NCBI GenBank assembly: GCA_000332255.1
Contig: KB235926.1
Coordinates: forward strand, 4,121,018-4,185,017
Direction: 5' to 3'
Length of the DNA: 64,000 bases
DNA from: a cyanobacterium PCC 7702
GTDB lineage: Bacteria; Cyanobacteriota; Cyanobacteriia; Cyanobacteriales; Nostocaceae
Shown one piece after another: positions 18,939-28,321 of the stretch (positions are counted from its first letter, which is position 1; every line of letters begins with the position of its first letter). A model generated the notes under the pieces. That model had not been told where the DNA came from. It searched no databases and saw only the letters and a list, made by a program, of their open reading frames with translations. A program made the translations under genes and the position numbers.

Positions 18939-19504
18939 CTTTTTCCCTCTGATTGATACTGTGTTTCCTTTGTGCCTGTATTGTTAACTTTGTTGGCTAA
19001 GTGTTACTTATATCACTTTCTGGTTGCTGCTACCCTAGATTTTCCAGATTACCTAACTGCAATGCTAAAAAATATTCTCAGAGAGTGGTAATTCCAGCAT
19101 GCCTGCAATCTATTCCTTTTTGTCAACTTCTCCAAATTTAATTCTAAGTTACGCAATTATACCCTTTGATAGAAAAGATATTTAAATTTATTCTATCTTT
19201 TATGTAGATGTTTTAATTTCTATAAACTACTCACAAACAAAATTGCAGAAAACAGTGATCCAAAAGTTAAATTTTCCTAATCTCATTCACAAACAGGCTA
19301 GGACTTTCACTGATATCAGTACTTCCTTTACAAAAGTCAATTGTTGGGATAGCGAGGGATAGATGAGCTTTTTGAGCTTTCATCATCTGTTTGCTCACTG
19401 AACAAGCAGTTTATCCTGAAAATAGCCGCTCAAGCTCAACAACAGTTATGGGATTAGTATTTTTGGAACTAAAACCCAAACAGGTGAGAGTGTGAGGAAC
19501 AGTC
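18939..19504. other. Intergenic region, rubredoxin / GGDEF-EAL gene (divergent)
   Basis: AT-rich and non-coding, holding the promoters of both flanking genes. GAGG near 19492 is the probable RBS of the GGDEF-EAL gene. No RNA gene, repeat or remnant recognised. Confidence 0.5.
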
Positions 19505-22249
19505 ATGTCGCAAAAGGATCGGGAAAAAATATGGCACTTGTTAGTCGTTCAAGATTTGCAAAAAAAGCGAATTATTCACTTGCAAGAAGCTACATATTCT
19601 CTTGGTCGTGATTGTAGAAATGCAATTGTTTTGCATTCGCGATTGGTTTCCAGACAGCACGCTATTTTGTTGCGGGTAACCCTTCCAGAAACTGACCAAT
19701 ATGCTTTTCGAATTATTGATGGTAGTTTCAAGGGAAAAAAGAGCACAAATGGCTTGTTTGTAAATGGTGTTAAATGCTTTTCTCACGACCTTCAACACGG
19801 AGATACGATCGAATTTGGTAGCAATCAAGTTCAAGCTAAATATTACGTAATATCTCGCCTATCCGCACAAGCATTTTCCCAATCCTGCGTTCTTGAAAAC
19901 TTATCTGACTCAGCTTTTTTACAAGGCGATCCTATCAATCCCTTTGAAACGCTAACTGTTGAGGATGATAACCTCGAAAGAGCAAGTGAAATTGCTGTGG
20001 TTCGCCTAGCTTCATTCCCTGAGCTTATTCCCAATCCGATTGTGGAAATAGATATGGAGGGAACGTTAACTTATCTCAATCCTGCTGCAACGATCAAATT
20101 TCCAGAGTTAAAAAAATTTGGAAAGCAACATCCTTTACTTACGGAGTTAGTCACTGCAGTGAAAAATCAAAAAGTGAATTCTTTTATTAGAGAAGTAGAA
20201 GTTGGTAAAGAAGTTTTTGAACAATCCGTTCACTACCTTCCGGAAAGTGATTTAATCAGAACTTTCGTTATCAGGGAAATTACGCAGCAAAAGCAAGCCG
20301 AAGCCGAACTGTATCAGCGCGATCGCTTGCTACAAGCAGTTGCAGAAGCTGCCAATTACCTATTAGTAGAAATGAACTACGAAATAGCTATCGAGAAAGC
20401 TCTAGCAGTGTTGGGCGATGCAGCTCGAGCAGATCGCGTCTGTTTGTTTGAAAACAACCCTCACCCAATCACGGGAGAAATGGCAATCAACCTGCGCTTT
20501 GAATGGACGCGCTTGTCAGTAAAATCGTGTCGCCACAACTGGCAAAATCAACCCTATCGAAGTTCTGGACTTGACCGTTGGTACACCACCTTTTCCAAGG
20601 GTGAATTCATCCGAGGGTTAACTCGAGAATTTACTCCCTGCGAACAAAAACTCCTGCAGCGCGACGGTGTTCAATCTTTACTACTTGTACCTTTGCGTTT
20701 CGAGGAAAAGTTCTGGGGTTTTTTGGGCTTGCTAGACTGTTCTCAAGAACGTCAATGGTCAAAACACGAAGAATCCACTCTTTTAACCTTAGCTGCTAGT
20801 ATTAGTGCTGCTCGACAGCGACGACAGGTGGAGGAGATGATTCGCTACCAAGCTCTCCACGATGCACTGACGGGATTGCCAAATCGCTTGCAATTTAACG
20901 AACAATTGACCAAAGCTTTAGCCAATGCTGTTCAAAATAGGGAAAATCTAGCGGTCATGTTCCTCGATTTAGACCGTTTTAAGATTATTAACGATACCCT
21001 CGGACACAAGCTGGGAGATTTATTGTTGCAAAGCGTGGCCCAAAGATTGCGTGATTCTCTCAGATGTGGAGATACTGTTGCTCGTTGGGGAGGCGACGAA
21101 TTTATTATTCTACTACCCCGAGTCACCAGCACTGAAGAGGTAGCCCAGATTGCCAAAAGAATTTTACAAGCCTTGGAGAAGACTTTTCAATTGGAAGGAC
21201 ACGAGCTTTACATCAGTGCCAGCATTGGCATTACTCTTTTCAACAAAGATGTTCCTGAGATAGCGCCGTCACCAGCTGTAGGCGCGGGTGCGGTCATAGC
21301 GTCCGCAAATAAAGCGCCGTGGTCCTCCCCAGGAGCAACTGGTGCTGTTGCTGACGCAGAAGTTCTGATTCAACAAGCAGATATAGCTGTTTATCATGCC
21401 AAACAACAAGGAAGGAATAATTACCAGTTCTACACCACTTCTATCAAGACCAAAACTCCAGAGGTACTAATTATAGAAAAAAGTTTGCGTCATGCTTTAG
21501 AAAAAGAAGAATTTGTAGTGTATTACCAACCTCAAGTTAATATTCGGACTGGACAAATTATTGGTATGGAAGCGCTATTGCGCTGGAACCATCCAGAAAT
21601 GGGACTGATTGCTCCCAATGTTTTCATTCCTCTGGCGGAGGAAAGTGGATTAATTGTTACTATCGGAGAGTGGGTTTTACGAACAGCTTGCATGCAAAAT
21701 AAAGCATGGCAAAATGTCGGATTACCTGCTTTGACCATGGCTGTAAATCTCTCTCTCAAGCAGTTTCGCGAACCCAAATTAGTACAAACAGTAGCCCAGA
21801 TTTTAGAACAGACAGGACTAGAACCAAGATTTTTAGAGTTAGAAATTACGGAAACGGTAGCTATTGAAGATCTAGACTTTACTAAAAAAGTACTGCAGCA
21901 ATTCCAGCAAATGGGTGTTCGCTTGTCTATTGATGATTTTGGTACGGGTCATTCTTCTCTTTCGCGCTTGCAGCTGCTACCATTACACAGTTTGAAAATA
22001 GATCGGTCTTTTATTCGAGAATTAACCACTGATGTCAGAGTCGCTCACATTGTTAAGGCTATAGTTTCCCTGGGAAGAAATCTAGGGTTAAGACTAACTG
22101 CTGAAGGAGTAGAAAAACAGGAAGAATTAGAGTTTTTAAAATCTATCAACTGTGAGGACGTGCAAGGTTTTTTGTTCTATAAGCCCCTTTGTGCCCAAAA
22201 AGCTACAGAAATTCTTTATAATCAAACAACGAAAAGTCACTGCAGGTAA
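19505..22249 (+). CDS. FHA-PAS-GAF-GGDEF-EAL signalling protein
   Basis: Cyclic-di-GMP turnover protein of 914 residues. An FHA domain at about 20-105 (YSLGRDCRNAIVLHSRLVSRQHA) should bind phosphothreonine. A PAS-like domain (about 170-260) and a GAF domain (about 275-430) follow. The GGDEF domain (about 445-635) has an intact ARWGGDEFIILL preceded by RCGD, an RxxD inhibitory site at the correct distance. The EAL domain (about 655-905) keeps GMEALLRWNHP, LELEITETVA, IDDFGTGHSSLSRL and AEGVEK. Both catalytic domains look competent. An odd Ala/Pro/Ser-rich insertion lies at residues about 585-617 in the GGDEF domain. Being linked to Ser/Thr kinase signalling through FHA is an inference. A response regulator gene is convergent downstream. 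Confidence 0.93.
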   Translation: MSQKDREKIWHLLVVQDLQKKRIIHLQEATYSLGRDCRNAIVLHSRLVSRQHAILLRVTLPETDQYAFRIIDGSFKGKKSTNGLFVNGVKCFSHDLQHGDTIEFGSNQVQAKYYVISRLSAQAFSQSCVLENLSDSAFLQGDPINPFETLTVEDDNLERASEIAVVRLASFPELIPNPIVEIDMEGTLTYLNPAATIKFPELKKFGKQHPLLTELVTAVKNQKVNSFIREVEVGKEVFEQSVHYLPESDLIRTFVIREITQQKQAEAELYQRDRLLQAVAEAANYLLVEMNYEIAIEKALAVLGDAARADRVCLFENNPHPITGEMAINLRFEWTRLSVKSCRHNWQNQPYRSSGLDRWYTTFSKGEFIRGLTREFTPCEQKLLQRDGVQSLLLVPLRFEEKFWGFLGLLDCSQERQWSKHEESTLLTLAASISAARQRRQVEEMIRYQALHDALTGLPNRLQFNEQLTKALANAVQNRENLAVMFLDLDRFKIINDTLGHKLGDLLLQSVAQRLRDSLRCGDTVARWGGDEFIILLPRVTSTEEVAQIAKRILQALEKTFQLEGHELYISASIGITLFNKDVPEIAPSPAVGAGAVIASANKAPWSSPGATGAVADAEVLIQQADIAVYHAKQQGRNNYQFYTTSIKTKTPEVLIIEKSLRHALEKEEFVVYYQPQVNIRTGQIIGMEALLRWNHPEMGLIAPNVFIPLAEESGLIVTIGEWVLRTACMQNKAWQNVGLPALTMAVNLSLKQFREPKLVQTVAQILEQTGLEPRFLELEITETVAIEDLDFTKKVLQQFQQMGVRLSIDDFGTGHSSLSRLQLLPLHSLKIDRSFIRELTTDVRVAHIVKAIVSLGRNLGLRLTAEGVEKQEELEFLKSINCEDVQGFLFYKPLCAQKATEILYNQTTKSHCR

Positions 22250-22292
22250 AGGTAAAGAGATTTTTCGGGTAAAGACAATAAAAAAGCTAAAA

Positions 22293-22754
22293 TTATCCGA
22301 TATTTCTTGCCAAAACGAATGGTTGTTCCACAAGTCTGAGTATTTCCATTGCTAAATGTCTGGTATGTACCGGTTTGACCAGATAGGCTTGGAATCCAGA
22401 TTTAAAAGCCAAACTGCGTTCTCGCTGCGTATTTCTCAGTCCTGTTAAAGCTATCGCCGGAATGTGACATACAGGTGGAGCAAACTTTCTGATTTTGCTA
22501 ATTAGTGTATAGCCGTCAATGTTTGGCATGGCTATATCAATAATGAGAAGGTGTGGTTCCAATTGTGCAATTGTGTCTAAAGCTGCTTGAGCACAGGTGT
22601 ACGTCATTACCTCAAATCCAAACATTTCTAAAAAGCAGCAAGTGAGTTCGCAATGATCGGAGTTATCATCTACAACCAGTATTCGTAACCGTTCTAAAGT
22701 GGGAGAAATCTTGTTTTGTGCATTTGGATTCTCTATGTTAAAACAAAAGGTCAT
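22293..22754 (-). CDS. Single-domain response regulator
   Basis: CheY-like receiver protein, 153 residues, without an output domain. RILVVDDNSDHCELT gives the acidic pocket, LLIIDIAMPNIDGY the phospho-acceptor Asp, IALTG the conserved Thr, and YLVKPV the Lys. About 25 residues precede the receiver and a short tail follows. No histidine kinase is nearby. It is convergent with the GGDEF-EAL gene, the two stops being about 45 bases apart, so a functional link is possible but only suggested by position. Confidence 0.9.
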   Translation of the reverse strand: MTFCFNIENPNAQNKISPTLERLRILVVDDNSDHCELTCCFLEMFGFEVMTYTCAQAALDTIAQLEPHLLIIDIAMPNIDGYTLISKIRKFAPPVCHIPAIALTGLRNTQRERSLAFKSGFQAYLVKPVHTRHLAMEILRLVEQPFVLARNIG

Positions 22755-23534
22755 AATAATGCTTGTCTACTAAAAGAACTGGGTAGTCGCAGTAGGGAGA
22801 AAGTCCTGCTTGCAGCTAGAGGAAAAGTTGCTTTCTAGGTAGGCTATTGGTGCTTAATACTATCGACTTCAGACTCAATATTCTCTGCAATTTTTCTGCC
22901 ATTTTGGAAGTAAAGCTGAAGGTTGATCAAAACAATCCTCACACCACCGCTCCAGCTTTATGGAAAAATGTTTTTCAAAAATTAACTATCTACTAGATTA
23001 AACCATAAAGTTTAAGTATGCGTGTTTGGTTTCACCCCTTTTCCTGTAGACAAGATGTGAGGAGTAGTCCTGAAAAGTCGCTCTTGCTAAAGGTTACAGA
23101 AATTTTACCGCGATCGCCGCAAATAATTGTAATTAATGTAATTAAAGTTTGATTGCATTACTCTCTGAAGTTTTGATTGAGAATCCTAGAGAACATATTT
23201 TACTAAATTTATATCTAAGTAAATCTAATTAGGTGTCAGCGGCATGTTTATTTATCGCTTGTGGCTTGGACGCTCAGGGTTTTATCCTCAATACGAACTT
23301 ACACATGCATTACGCACCTTATCTATTTTCAAATTTATCACTGGAGGAAAACTTCTTAGCTTGAGGAGCAGCTCTCTGTTTTTAGGGCTAGGAACATACT
23401 GTAATTAAAATATTTTCACAGAAAAATATTATGTTTCATTCGAGAATCTCTATTGAGGGCTTTTCATCGATAAAACTAATACTTTGGCAATTTTTTTGCA
23501 GAATAATCAATAATAATTCTTTGTTTAGGGGAAA
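22755..23534. other. Long intergenic region before the CoaR-like gene
   Basis: 780 bases, AT-rich, between the divergent response regulator and CoaR-like genes. One minus-strand frame of about 32 codons (around 22850-22950, ending KIAENIESEVDSIKHQ) looks slightly protein-like and could be a remnant, but I cannot name it. A HIP1 site occurs near 23111. No cobalt-efflux gene is here, although such a gene is usual next to coaR. Confidence 0.45.
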
Positions 23535-24722
23535 ATGAAGACAGGTAGTTTAACTATTAAGGAACTAACAAAGGCGGTTGGAGGTGGTGTGACACCGCGC
23601 ATGGTACGCCACTACCATAAATTAGGATTGTTACCCCAACCTACCCGTTCGCCTAGCAACTATCGCCTCTACACAGAAAAAGATGTTATTCGCTTGCAGC
23701 GAATTTTAGCGCTGAAGCAACAGGGCTTTCAACTCAACCACATTCGCCAAATTCTTGCTGTGGAACCAAAAGCAGATCCGACAGCAGCGAATGCGAACGT
23801 CCAGAGTCAATTAATCGCATCTTTGCAACAGCAATATCGCACGGTGATGCAACAAATCTCCCAGCTGCGACAAACCGCGTCTGCACTAGAAGGTTTGTTA
23901 GGGCGCGATCGCGATTGTCAGCTGGTGCAAGCAGAAGTACTTTGCCAGCTAAAATTACTAGAAGCAGAAACAAAAGTCGGACTCAAAGAACTAAACCAGC
24001 TGTGGAAAAGATTAGATGCTCAGGTTCACGCTCATCCCGAGGACTTTCACGAATCTTTACAGCATTTGCTACCAAATCTTTGCAAGCGGTGCGAAATTGA
24101 ACAACAGCTGCTGTTCAAGTTAGTGCTAACTTGCGGAGACGTGAGTTTAGCGTCTTTTGTGAAATTGCATTCGCTGGCGATCGCCAACGGTCGCCAAGCT
24201 CTCAAGTCAAAATGTCAAGTTGTAGCCGATATTCCCCCAGTAACAGCTGCTTTAGATCAAACGCGCTTAGCTCACCTAAAATGTCCTGTCAAGACTTTGA
24301 TCGACAATCCCCACATCATTGCTGCTCCCGAAGCGGAAATTGCCTTTTGGCAAGAACGGAAATGGCGAGACAAATTACGACAATTAGAAAAAGGTTGCGT
24401 GCTGGTAGTAGGTTATGCACCTTCAGTATTACTTGCCATTTGTGAAGCGATGGAAAACCAGCAAATTCAACCTGCGTTGGTAATTGGTATGCCTATTGGC
24501 TTTAGTCATGCTCCTGCAGCCAAGCGACAGCTGATGCAAAAAAATGTTGCCTGGATGACAATAGAAGGAACTGTGGGAGGAGGTTTGCTAGCAGCTACAG
24601 CTTTGAATGTCTTGGCAGAATCAGTTATTGACAAACCTGAGTGTCACTGTTATCTGCAAAATGCCGAAACTGTCGAAGTAGAAACTAATTTTCCTACAGA
24701 CAAAAAGGTTACCCCCACTTGA
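23535..24722 (+). CDS. CoaR-like MerR regulator with precorrin-isomerase-like domain
   Basis: Transcription activator of the type known from Synechocystis CoaR, which senses cobalt and switches on the efflux ATPase CoaT. The N-terminal MerR helix-turn-helix covers about residues 5-75 (SLTIKELTKAVGGG, YHKLGLLPQPTRSPSNYRLY). A coiled helix follows (about 90-125). The C-terminal half resembles precorrin-8X methylmutase (CbiC/CobH): VVADIPPV, PALVIGMPIGFSHA, TIEGTVGGGLLAATALNVLA. Where the enzyme has its catalytic His, this protein reads KLVLTCGD, so it should bind but not convert a corrinoid. The tail has C370-H371-C372, the metal motif reported to be needed in CoaR. RBS GGGG precedes the ATG. 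Confidence 0.87.
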   Translation: MKTGSLTIKELTKAVGGGVTPRMVRHYHKLGLLPQPTRSPSNYRLYTEKDVIRLQRILALKQQGFQLNHIRQILAVEPKADPTAANANVQSQLIASLQQQYRTVMQQISQLRQTASALEGLLGRDRDCQLVQAEVLCQLKLLEAETKVGLKELNQLWKRLDAQVHAHPEDFHESLQHLLPNLCKRCEIEQQLLFKLVLTCGDVSLASFVKLHSLAIANGRQALKSKCQVVADIPPVTAALDQTRLAHLKCPVKTLIDNPHIIAAPEAEIAFWQERKWRDKLRQLEKGCVLVVGYAPSVLLAICEAMENQQIQPALVIGMPIGFSHAPAAKRQLMQKNVAWMTIEGTVGGGLLAATALNVLAESVIDKPECHCYLQNAETVEVETNFPTDKKVTPT

Positions 24723-25024
24723 AAGCTAAAGATTGAATGAGGAGTTATTTTTGTATTAAAAATTACATCCTCTTTTTCCGACTTCTAAATCCCTTTTGCC
24801 ATCTACTAACTGGTTTTTCAGGGCTAAACTAGAGCCCTTGCTGAGTAGAACGGTGGGAATTAGTTGTACAAGTGTAGTAGCTTCTCCAAAATAAGTAGGT
24901 AACGAAAATTAAATTTCACAATCTTTGCATAAATGCCTTCTGCTGTTTGCCTTCTATAAATGTTCTGGAACCTTCTAACTTTATCTATAATTTGTTCGCC
25001 ATATACCAAAGGAAAATTTAGGCT
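24723..25024. other. Intergenic region
   Basis: AT-rich non-coding stretch of 302 bases between two plus-strand genes. AAAGGA at 25009-25014 is a possible RBS for the next gene. Nothing else seen. Confidence 0.4.
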
Positions 25025-25381
25025 ATGCCAGCATGGAATTTAGACATATCACCCGATGCAGGTTGTATGAGTATTGGCAGAGCTATTCTTTTAATTGCTT
25101 TGGTTTTTCCAGGCTTAATGGTAGTGGGAACATCGATTTACGCGTATAACGCTGATTATGCAGCGATGGAAAGAACCGAGAAATATATAGAAAGACTTGC
25201 CAGGGAAAGAAGAAGTGATAGTAGGCAGCTCGATTTAGCCTACCATAGGAGTTTAGTTCACCGCATCAATGCATTTACTAACGGTACTTGGGGATTTATT
25301 GGCGGTACGATCGCTGCGATTGGGATTCACGGGTTAGCGATAACCAGGGATGACACAGTTCAAGACCAGAAGAAGTCATGA
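25025..25381 (+). CDS. Small membrane protein of unknown function
   Basis: 118 residues, not recognised. It has two hydrophobic stretches, AILLIALVFPGLMVVGTSIY at about 19-38 and GTWGFIGGTIAAIGIHGLAI at about 87-106, separated by a charged segment rich in Arg, Glu and Asp (residues 45-80) that is probably helical. An alternative start at 25067 (MSIGRAILL) removes 14 residues. The stop lies seven bases from the end of the convergent trmFO gene. The protein-like composition supports a real gene. Confidence 0.6.
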   Translation: MPAWNLDISPDAGCMSIGRAILLIALVFPGLMVVGTSIYAYNADYAAMERTEKYIERLARERRSDSRQLDLAYHRSLVHRINAFTNGTWGFIGGTIAAIGIHGLAITRDDTVQDQKKS

Positions 25382-25387
25382 GTTTGG

Positions 25388-26704
25388 TCATAGATGCTTG
25401 ATTTTCCAGCTTTTTAAGTCAGTTAAAGCACGATCGCGGTAATATCCGTAGCGCTGTTGTTTGTTTTTAATTTTTTCTTGTAGTGGGGGCAAGATACCAA
25501 AGTTAGGTGGCATTGGTTGGAAGTGCTTGGGGGAAGCAGAACTGATAAATTCAAACAAAGCTCCCATCATTGTTGTGGGAGGAAGGGTTAATGGTTCTTT
25601 ACCCAAAGCTAGCCGCGCCGCATTGATACCGGCTAACAAGCCACCGGCGGTGGCGGCTGTGTAGCCTTCGGTACCGATGAGCTGTCCTGCTGCTAACAGG
25701 GTGGGACGATTTTTAAATTGCAAAGTAGGCAATATCAATTGGGGAGCATTGAGAAAAGTGTTGCGGTGCATTACTCCCAGCCGGACAAATTCAGCATTTT
25801 CCAAGCCTGGAATCATCTGGAATACGCGCTTTTGTTCTCCCCAACGCAGGTTTGTTTGAAATCCAACCATGTTCCAAAGTTGCCCGGCTTTGTCTTCTTG
25901 GCGCAGTTGTACGACGGCGTAGGGGCGTTCGTTGGTGCGAGGGTCGGACAATCCCACTGGTTTGAGAGGACCGTAACGCATGGTATCTTCTCCCCGTCGA
26001 GCTAGTTCTTCGATCGGCAGACAGGCTTCAAAAAATTTCGCCGTTTCTCGCTCAAAATCCTTTAGTTCTGTTTGTTCGGCTGTGCAAAGTGCCTGCCAAA
26101 ATTGCAGGTATTGTTGTTTGTTCATCGGACAGTTGAGATACGCACCTTCGCCTTTGTCATAGCGGGAGGCAAAAAAAGCGATCTCGCGATTGATTGTTTC
26201 CCCGATAACAATGGGACTGGCAGCATCGAAAAAGCTGAGGTATTCCATTCCTGTGAAGCGGCGCAAATTTTCTGCTAAGTCGGGGCTGGTGAGGGGACCT
26301 GTTGCTAAAACTACAATTCCCTCCGGAATAGCACGTATTTCTTGCCGACGCAGTTCAATAAGTGGGTGGCGAGCCAGGGTTTGTGTTAAATCTTGGCTGA
26401 ATTGTCCTCGATCGACAGCCAGAGCTGCTCCAGCAGGAACTGCATGTTCGTCAGCTTTGGCAATGATAATAGACCCAAGCTGGCGCAACTCTTCGTGCAA
26501 AAGACCGGCGGCGCGATCGCTGGCTGCGGCGCCAAAGGAATTACTGCATACCAATTCCGCCAGTTGTTCGGTATGATGGGCAGGACTAAAGCGTTGGGGA
26601 CGCATTTCATACAGAATTACCGGTACTCCATGTTGAGCTATTTGCCACGCTGCTTCTGTTCCAGCCAGTCCACCTCCGATAACTTGTACGGGTTGTATTT
26701 CCAT
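25388..26704 (-). CDS. trmFO: Methylenetetrahydrofolate-tRNA-(uracil-5-)-methyltransferase
   Basis: Folate- and FAD-dependent enzyme that makes 5-methyluridine at position 54 of tRNA. The N-terminal FAD fold is [16 protein letters not shown], followed by the family stretch [20 protein letters not shown] and VCSNSFGA. The C-terminal half has [20 protein letters not shown] and [20 protein letters not shown]. At 438 residues it is full length. It is last in a closely spaced minus-strand run (29509 to 25388), 29 bases after the ArsR-like gene. Confidence 0.95.
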   Translation of the reverse strand: MEIQPVQVIGGGLAGTEAAWQIAQHGVPVILYEMRPQRFSPAHHTEQLAELVCSNSFGAAASDRAAGLLHEELRQLGSIIIAKADEHAVPAGAALAVDRGQFSQDLTQTLARHPLIELRRQEIRAIPEGIVVLATGPLTSPDLAENLRRFTGMEYLSFFDAASPIVIGETINREIAFFASRYDKGEGAYLNCPMNKQQYLQFWQALCTAEQTELKDFERETAKFFEACLPIEELARRGEDTMRYGPLKPVGLSDPRTNERPYAVVQLRQEDKAGQLWNMVGFQTNLRWGEQKRVFQMIPGLENAEFVRLGVMHRNTFLNAPQLILPTLQFKNRPTLLAAGQLIGTEGYTAATAGGLLAGINAARLALGKEPLTLPPTTMMGALFEFISSASPKHFQPMPPNFGILPPLQEKIKNKQQRYGYYRDRALTDLKSWKIKHL

Positions 26705-26733
26705 AAACTAAAGTTCCATCGAGCTTTGAGAAA

Positions 26734-27063
26734 TCAGTTATTTGCTTCTAAGCAGGGGCGTGCAGGTAAAATTTGGCTCAAACGAGAAAATTGTCCCAAA
26801 TATTTTTCTAAAACTAGAAATTGAGGCAAATTTAAACTGTAATAAATCCAACGTCCTTCTTGACGAGAGGAGACCAAACCTGCTTCTTTGAGAGTTTTGA
26901 GATGAAAAGATAATTTAGATTGACTAATCCCCAAGGAATTGCACAACTCGCACACGCATAGTTCGCGTTCCTGCAGCAATTCTATCACCTTGATCCGGAG
27001 TGGTTCGGACAAGGCATGAAAACCAGCAGCGATCGCCTCAGGGGTAACACGGGAGGATAGCAT
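26734..27063 (-). CDS. ArsR-family transcriptional regulator
   Basis: Winged-helix repressor of 109 residues. The N-terminal part includes FHALSEPLRIKVIELLQ, then RELCVCELCNSLGISQSKLSFHL, which combines the family's ELCVCEL metal motif (two Cys in the DNA-helix region) with the recognition helix, and GRWIYYSLN as the wing. Regulators of this layout respond to arsenic or antimony; here no arsenite pump or arsenate reductase is adjacent. It lies between the aminotransferase gene (31 bases upstream) and trmFO (29 bases downstream), so it may be co-transcribed with housekeeping genes. Its target is unknown. Confidence 0.88.
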   Translation of the reverse strand: MLSSRVTPEAIAAGFHALSEPLRIKVIELLQERELCVCELCNSLGISQSKLSFHLKTLKEAGLVSSRQEGRWIYYSLNLPQFLVLEKYLGQFSRLSQILPARPCLEANN

Positions 27064-27094
27064 TAATCACGAGCAGATAAAACTGTGTTTTCTT

Positions 27095-28306
27095 CTATTG
27101 TGAACTAGAGACAGCGAATTCCGCTTGATAGCAGATACCGGCTTTTTTAAATCTTTGCAGAACTTCGTCCAAGCGATCGTGCTGTGCAATCAAACTGATA
27201 CGCACGTACCCTTCACCTCCAACACCAAAGGCGTTACCTGGAGTGACAACTACACCTGTTTGCTGCAATACCCACAACGCAAAATCTGTGGAACTCATTC
27301 CTGCAGGACAAGGAACCCACAAATACATAGTGGCTTTAGTTTTGGGGATATTCCAACCTAACTGCATCAAGCCTTGGATGAGAAAATCGCGGCGGGTGCG
27401 ATAGCGAGTTTGAACTTCCTGCAAGTAAGAATCGGGTAGTTGCAAAGCTGTTTCTGCTGCTGCTTGTAAAGCTGCGAATATTCCGTAGTCCAAGTTAGTT
27501 TTTAAGGTTCGCAGGCCTTGAATGATGTGACGGTTGCCAACTACAAATCCGATCCGCCAACCAGCCATGTTGTATGTTTTAGACATGGTGTGGAATTCGA
27601 CACCAATGTCTTTGGCGCCAGGAATTTCCAGCAAGCTAGTGGGTTGGTAGCCGTCAAAGGCTAATTCGGCGTAGCACAGGTCATGTACCAACAAGATTTC
27701 GTATTTTTTAGCAAAGGCAACTATTTCTTCGAAAAATTCCCGGGGTGCGGTAGCAGCTGTGGGATTGCTTGGATAGTTAAAGTAGAGTATTTTTGCCTGT
27801 TGGGCGATCGCTTCGGGGATACTGTTCAAATCAATTAACCAGTTGTTTTCTGGTTTGAGAATCAAACTGTAGACATTTCCCCCGGCAATCACCGGACCGC
27901 GAAAATGAACTGGATAGGAAGGAGAAGGTACCAGAACTACATCACCGGGATTGATATACGCCAGCGCTAAATGGGCCAAACCTTCTTTGGAGCCCAACAG
28001 TGGTAGGGTTTCGCTGTCTGGATCTAAAACCACTTGATAGCGACGGTAATACCAATTGGTAATAGCACGGCGGAAACTAGCTGTTCCTTCAAAGGGAGGA
28101 TAGCCGTGGTTAGCAGGGTTTTGCAATGCTTTTACTGCTGCTTCGATAATTGGCTGGGGTGTCGCCCCATCGGGGTTACCCATACCCAAATCAATTAAAT
28201 CCAGTCCTTGTTCCCGCGCCTTTTGTTTGAGCTCGTCCAAGCGAGCAAAGGGATAGGCTGGTAATTTTTTGACACGTTCTGCTGGGGCGATCCAATCCAA
28301 GTTCAT
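27095..28306 (-). CDS. Class I/II PLP aminotransferase (aspartate/alanine aminotransferase-like)
   Basis: Fold-type I aminotransferase of 403 residues. It contains DLIDLGMGNPDG near the N terminus, FNYPSNPTAATAP, VHDLCYAELAFDGY and the PLP-lysine motif TMSKTYNMAGWRIGFVVGN. It resembles the group annotated as LL-diaminopimelate or alanine aminotransferase in databases. Cyanobacterial DapL proper has a different N terminus, so I do not give that symbol. The true amino donor is uncertain. The upstream polyol dehydrogenase-like gene ends 15 bases before it, indicating one transcript. Confidence 0.88.
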   Translation of the reverse strand: MNLDWIAPAERVKKLPAYPFARLDELKQKAREQGLDLIDLGMGNPDGATPQPIIEAAVKALQNPANHGYPPFEGTASFRRAITNWYYRRYQVVLDPDSETLPLLGSKEGLAHLALAYINPGDVVLVPSPSYPVHFRGPVIAGGNVYSLILKPENNWLIDLNSIPEAIAQQAKILYFNYPSNPTAATAPREFFEEIVAFAKKYEILLVHDLCYAELAFDGYQPTSLLEIPGAKDIGVEFHTMSKTYNMAGWRIGFVVGNRHIIQGLRTLKTNLDYGIFAALQAAAETALQLPDSYLQEVQTRYRTRRDFLIQGLMQLGWNIPKTKATMYLWVPCPAGMSSTDFALWVLQQTGVVVTPGNAFGVGGEGYVRISLIAQHDRLDEVLQRFKKAGICYQAEFAVSSSQ

Positions 28307-28321
28307 TGATGTGCTGGTTGT

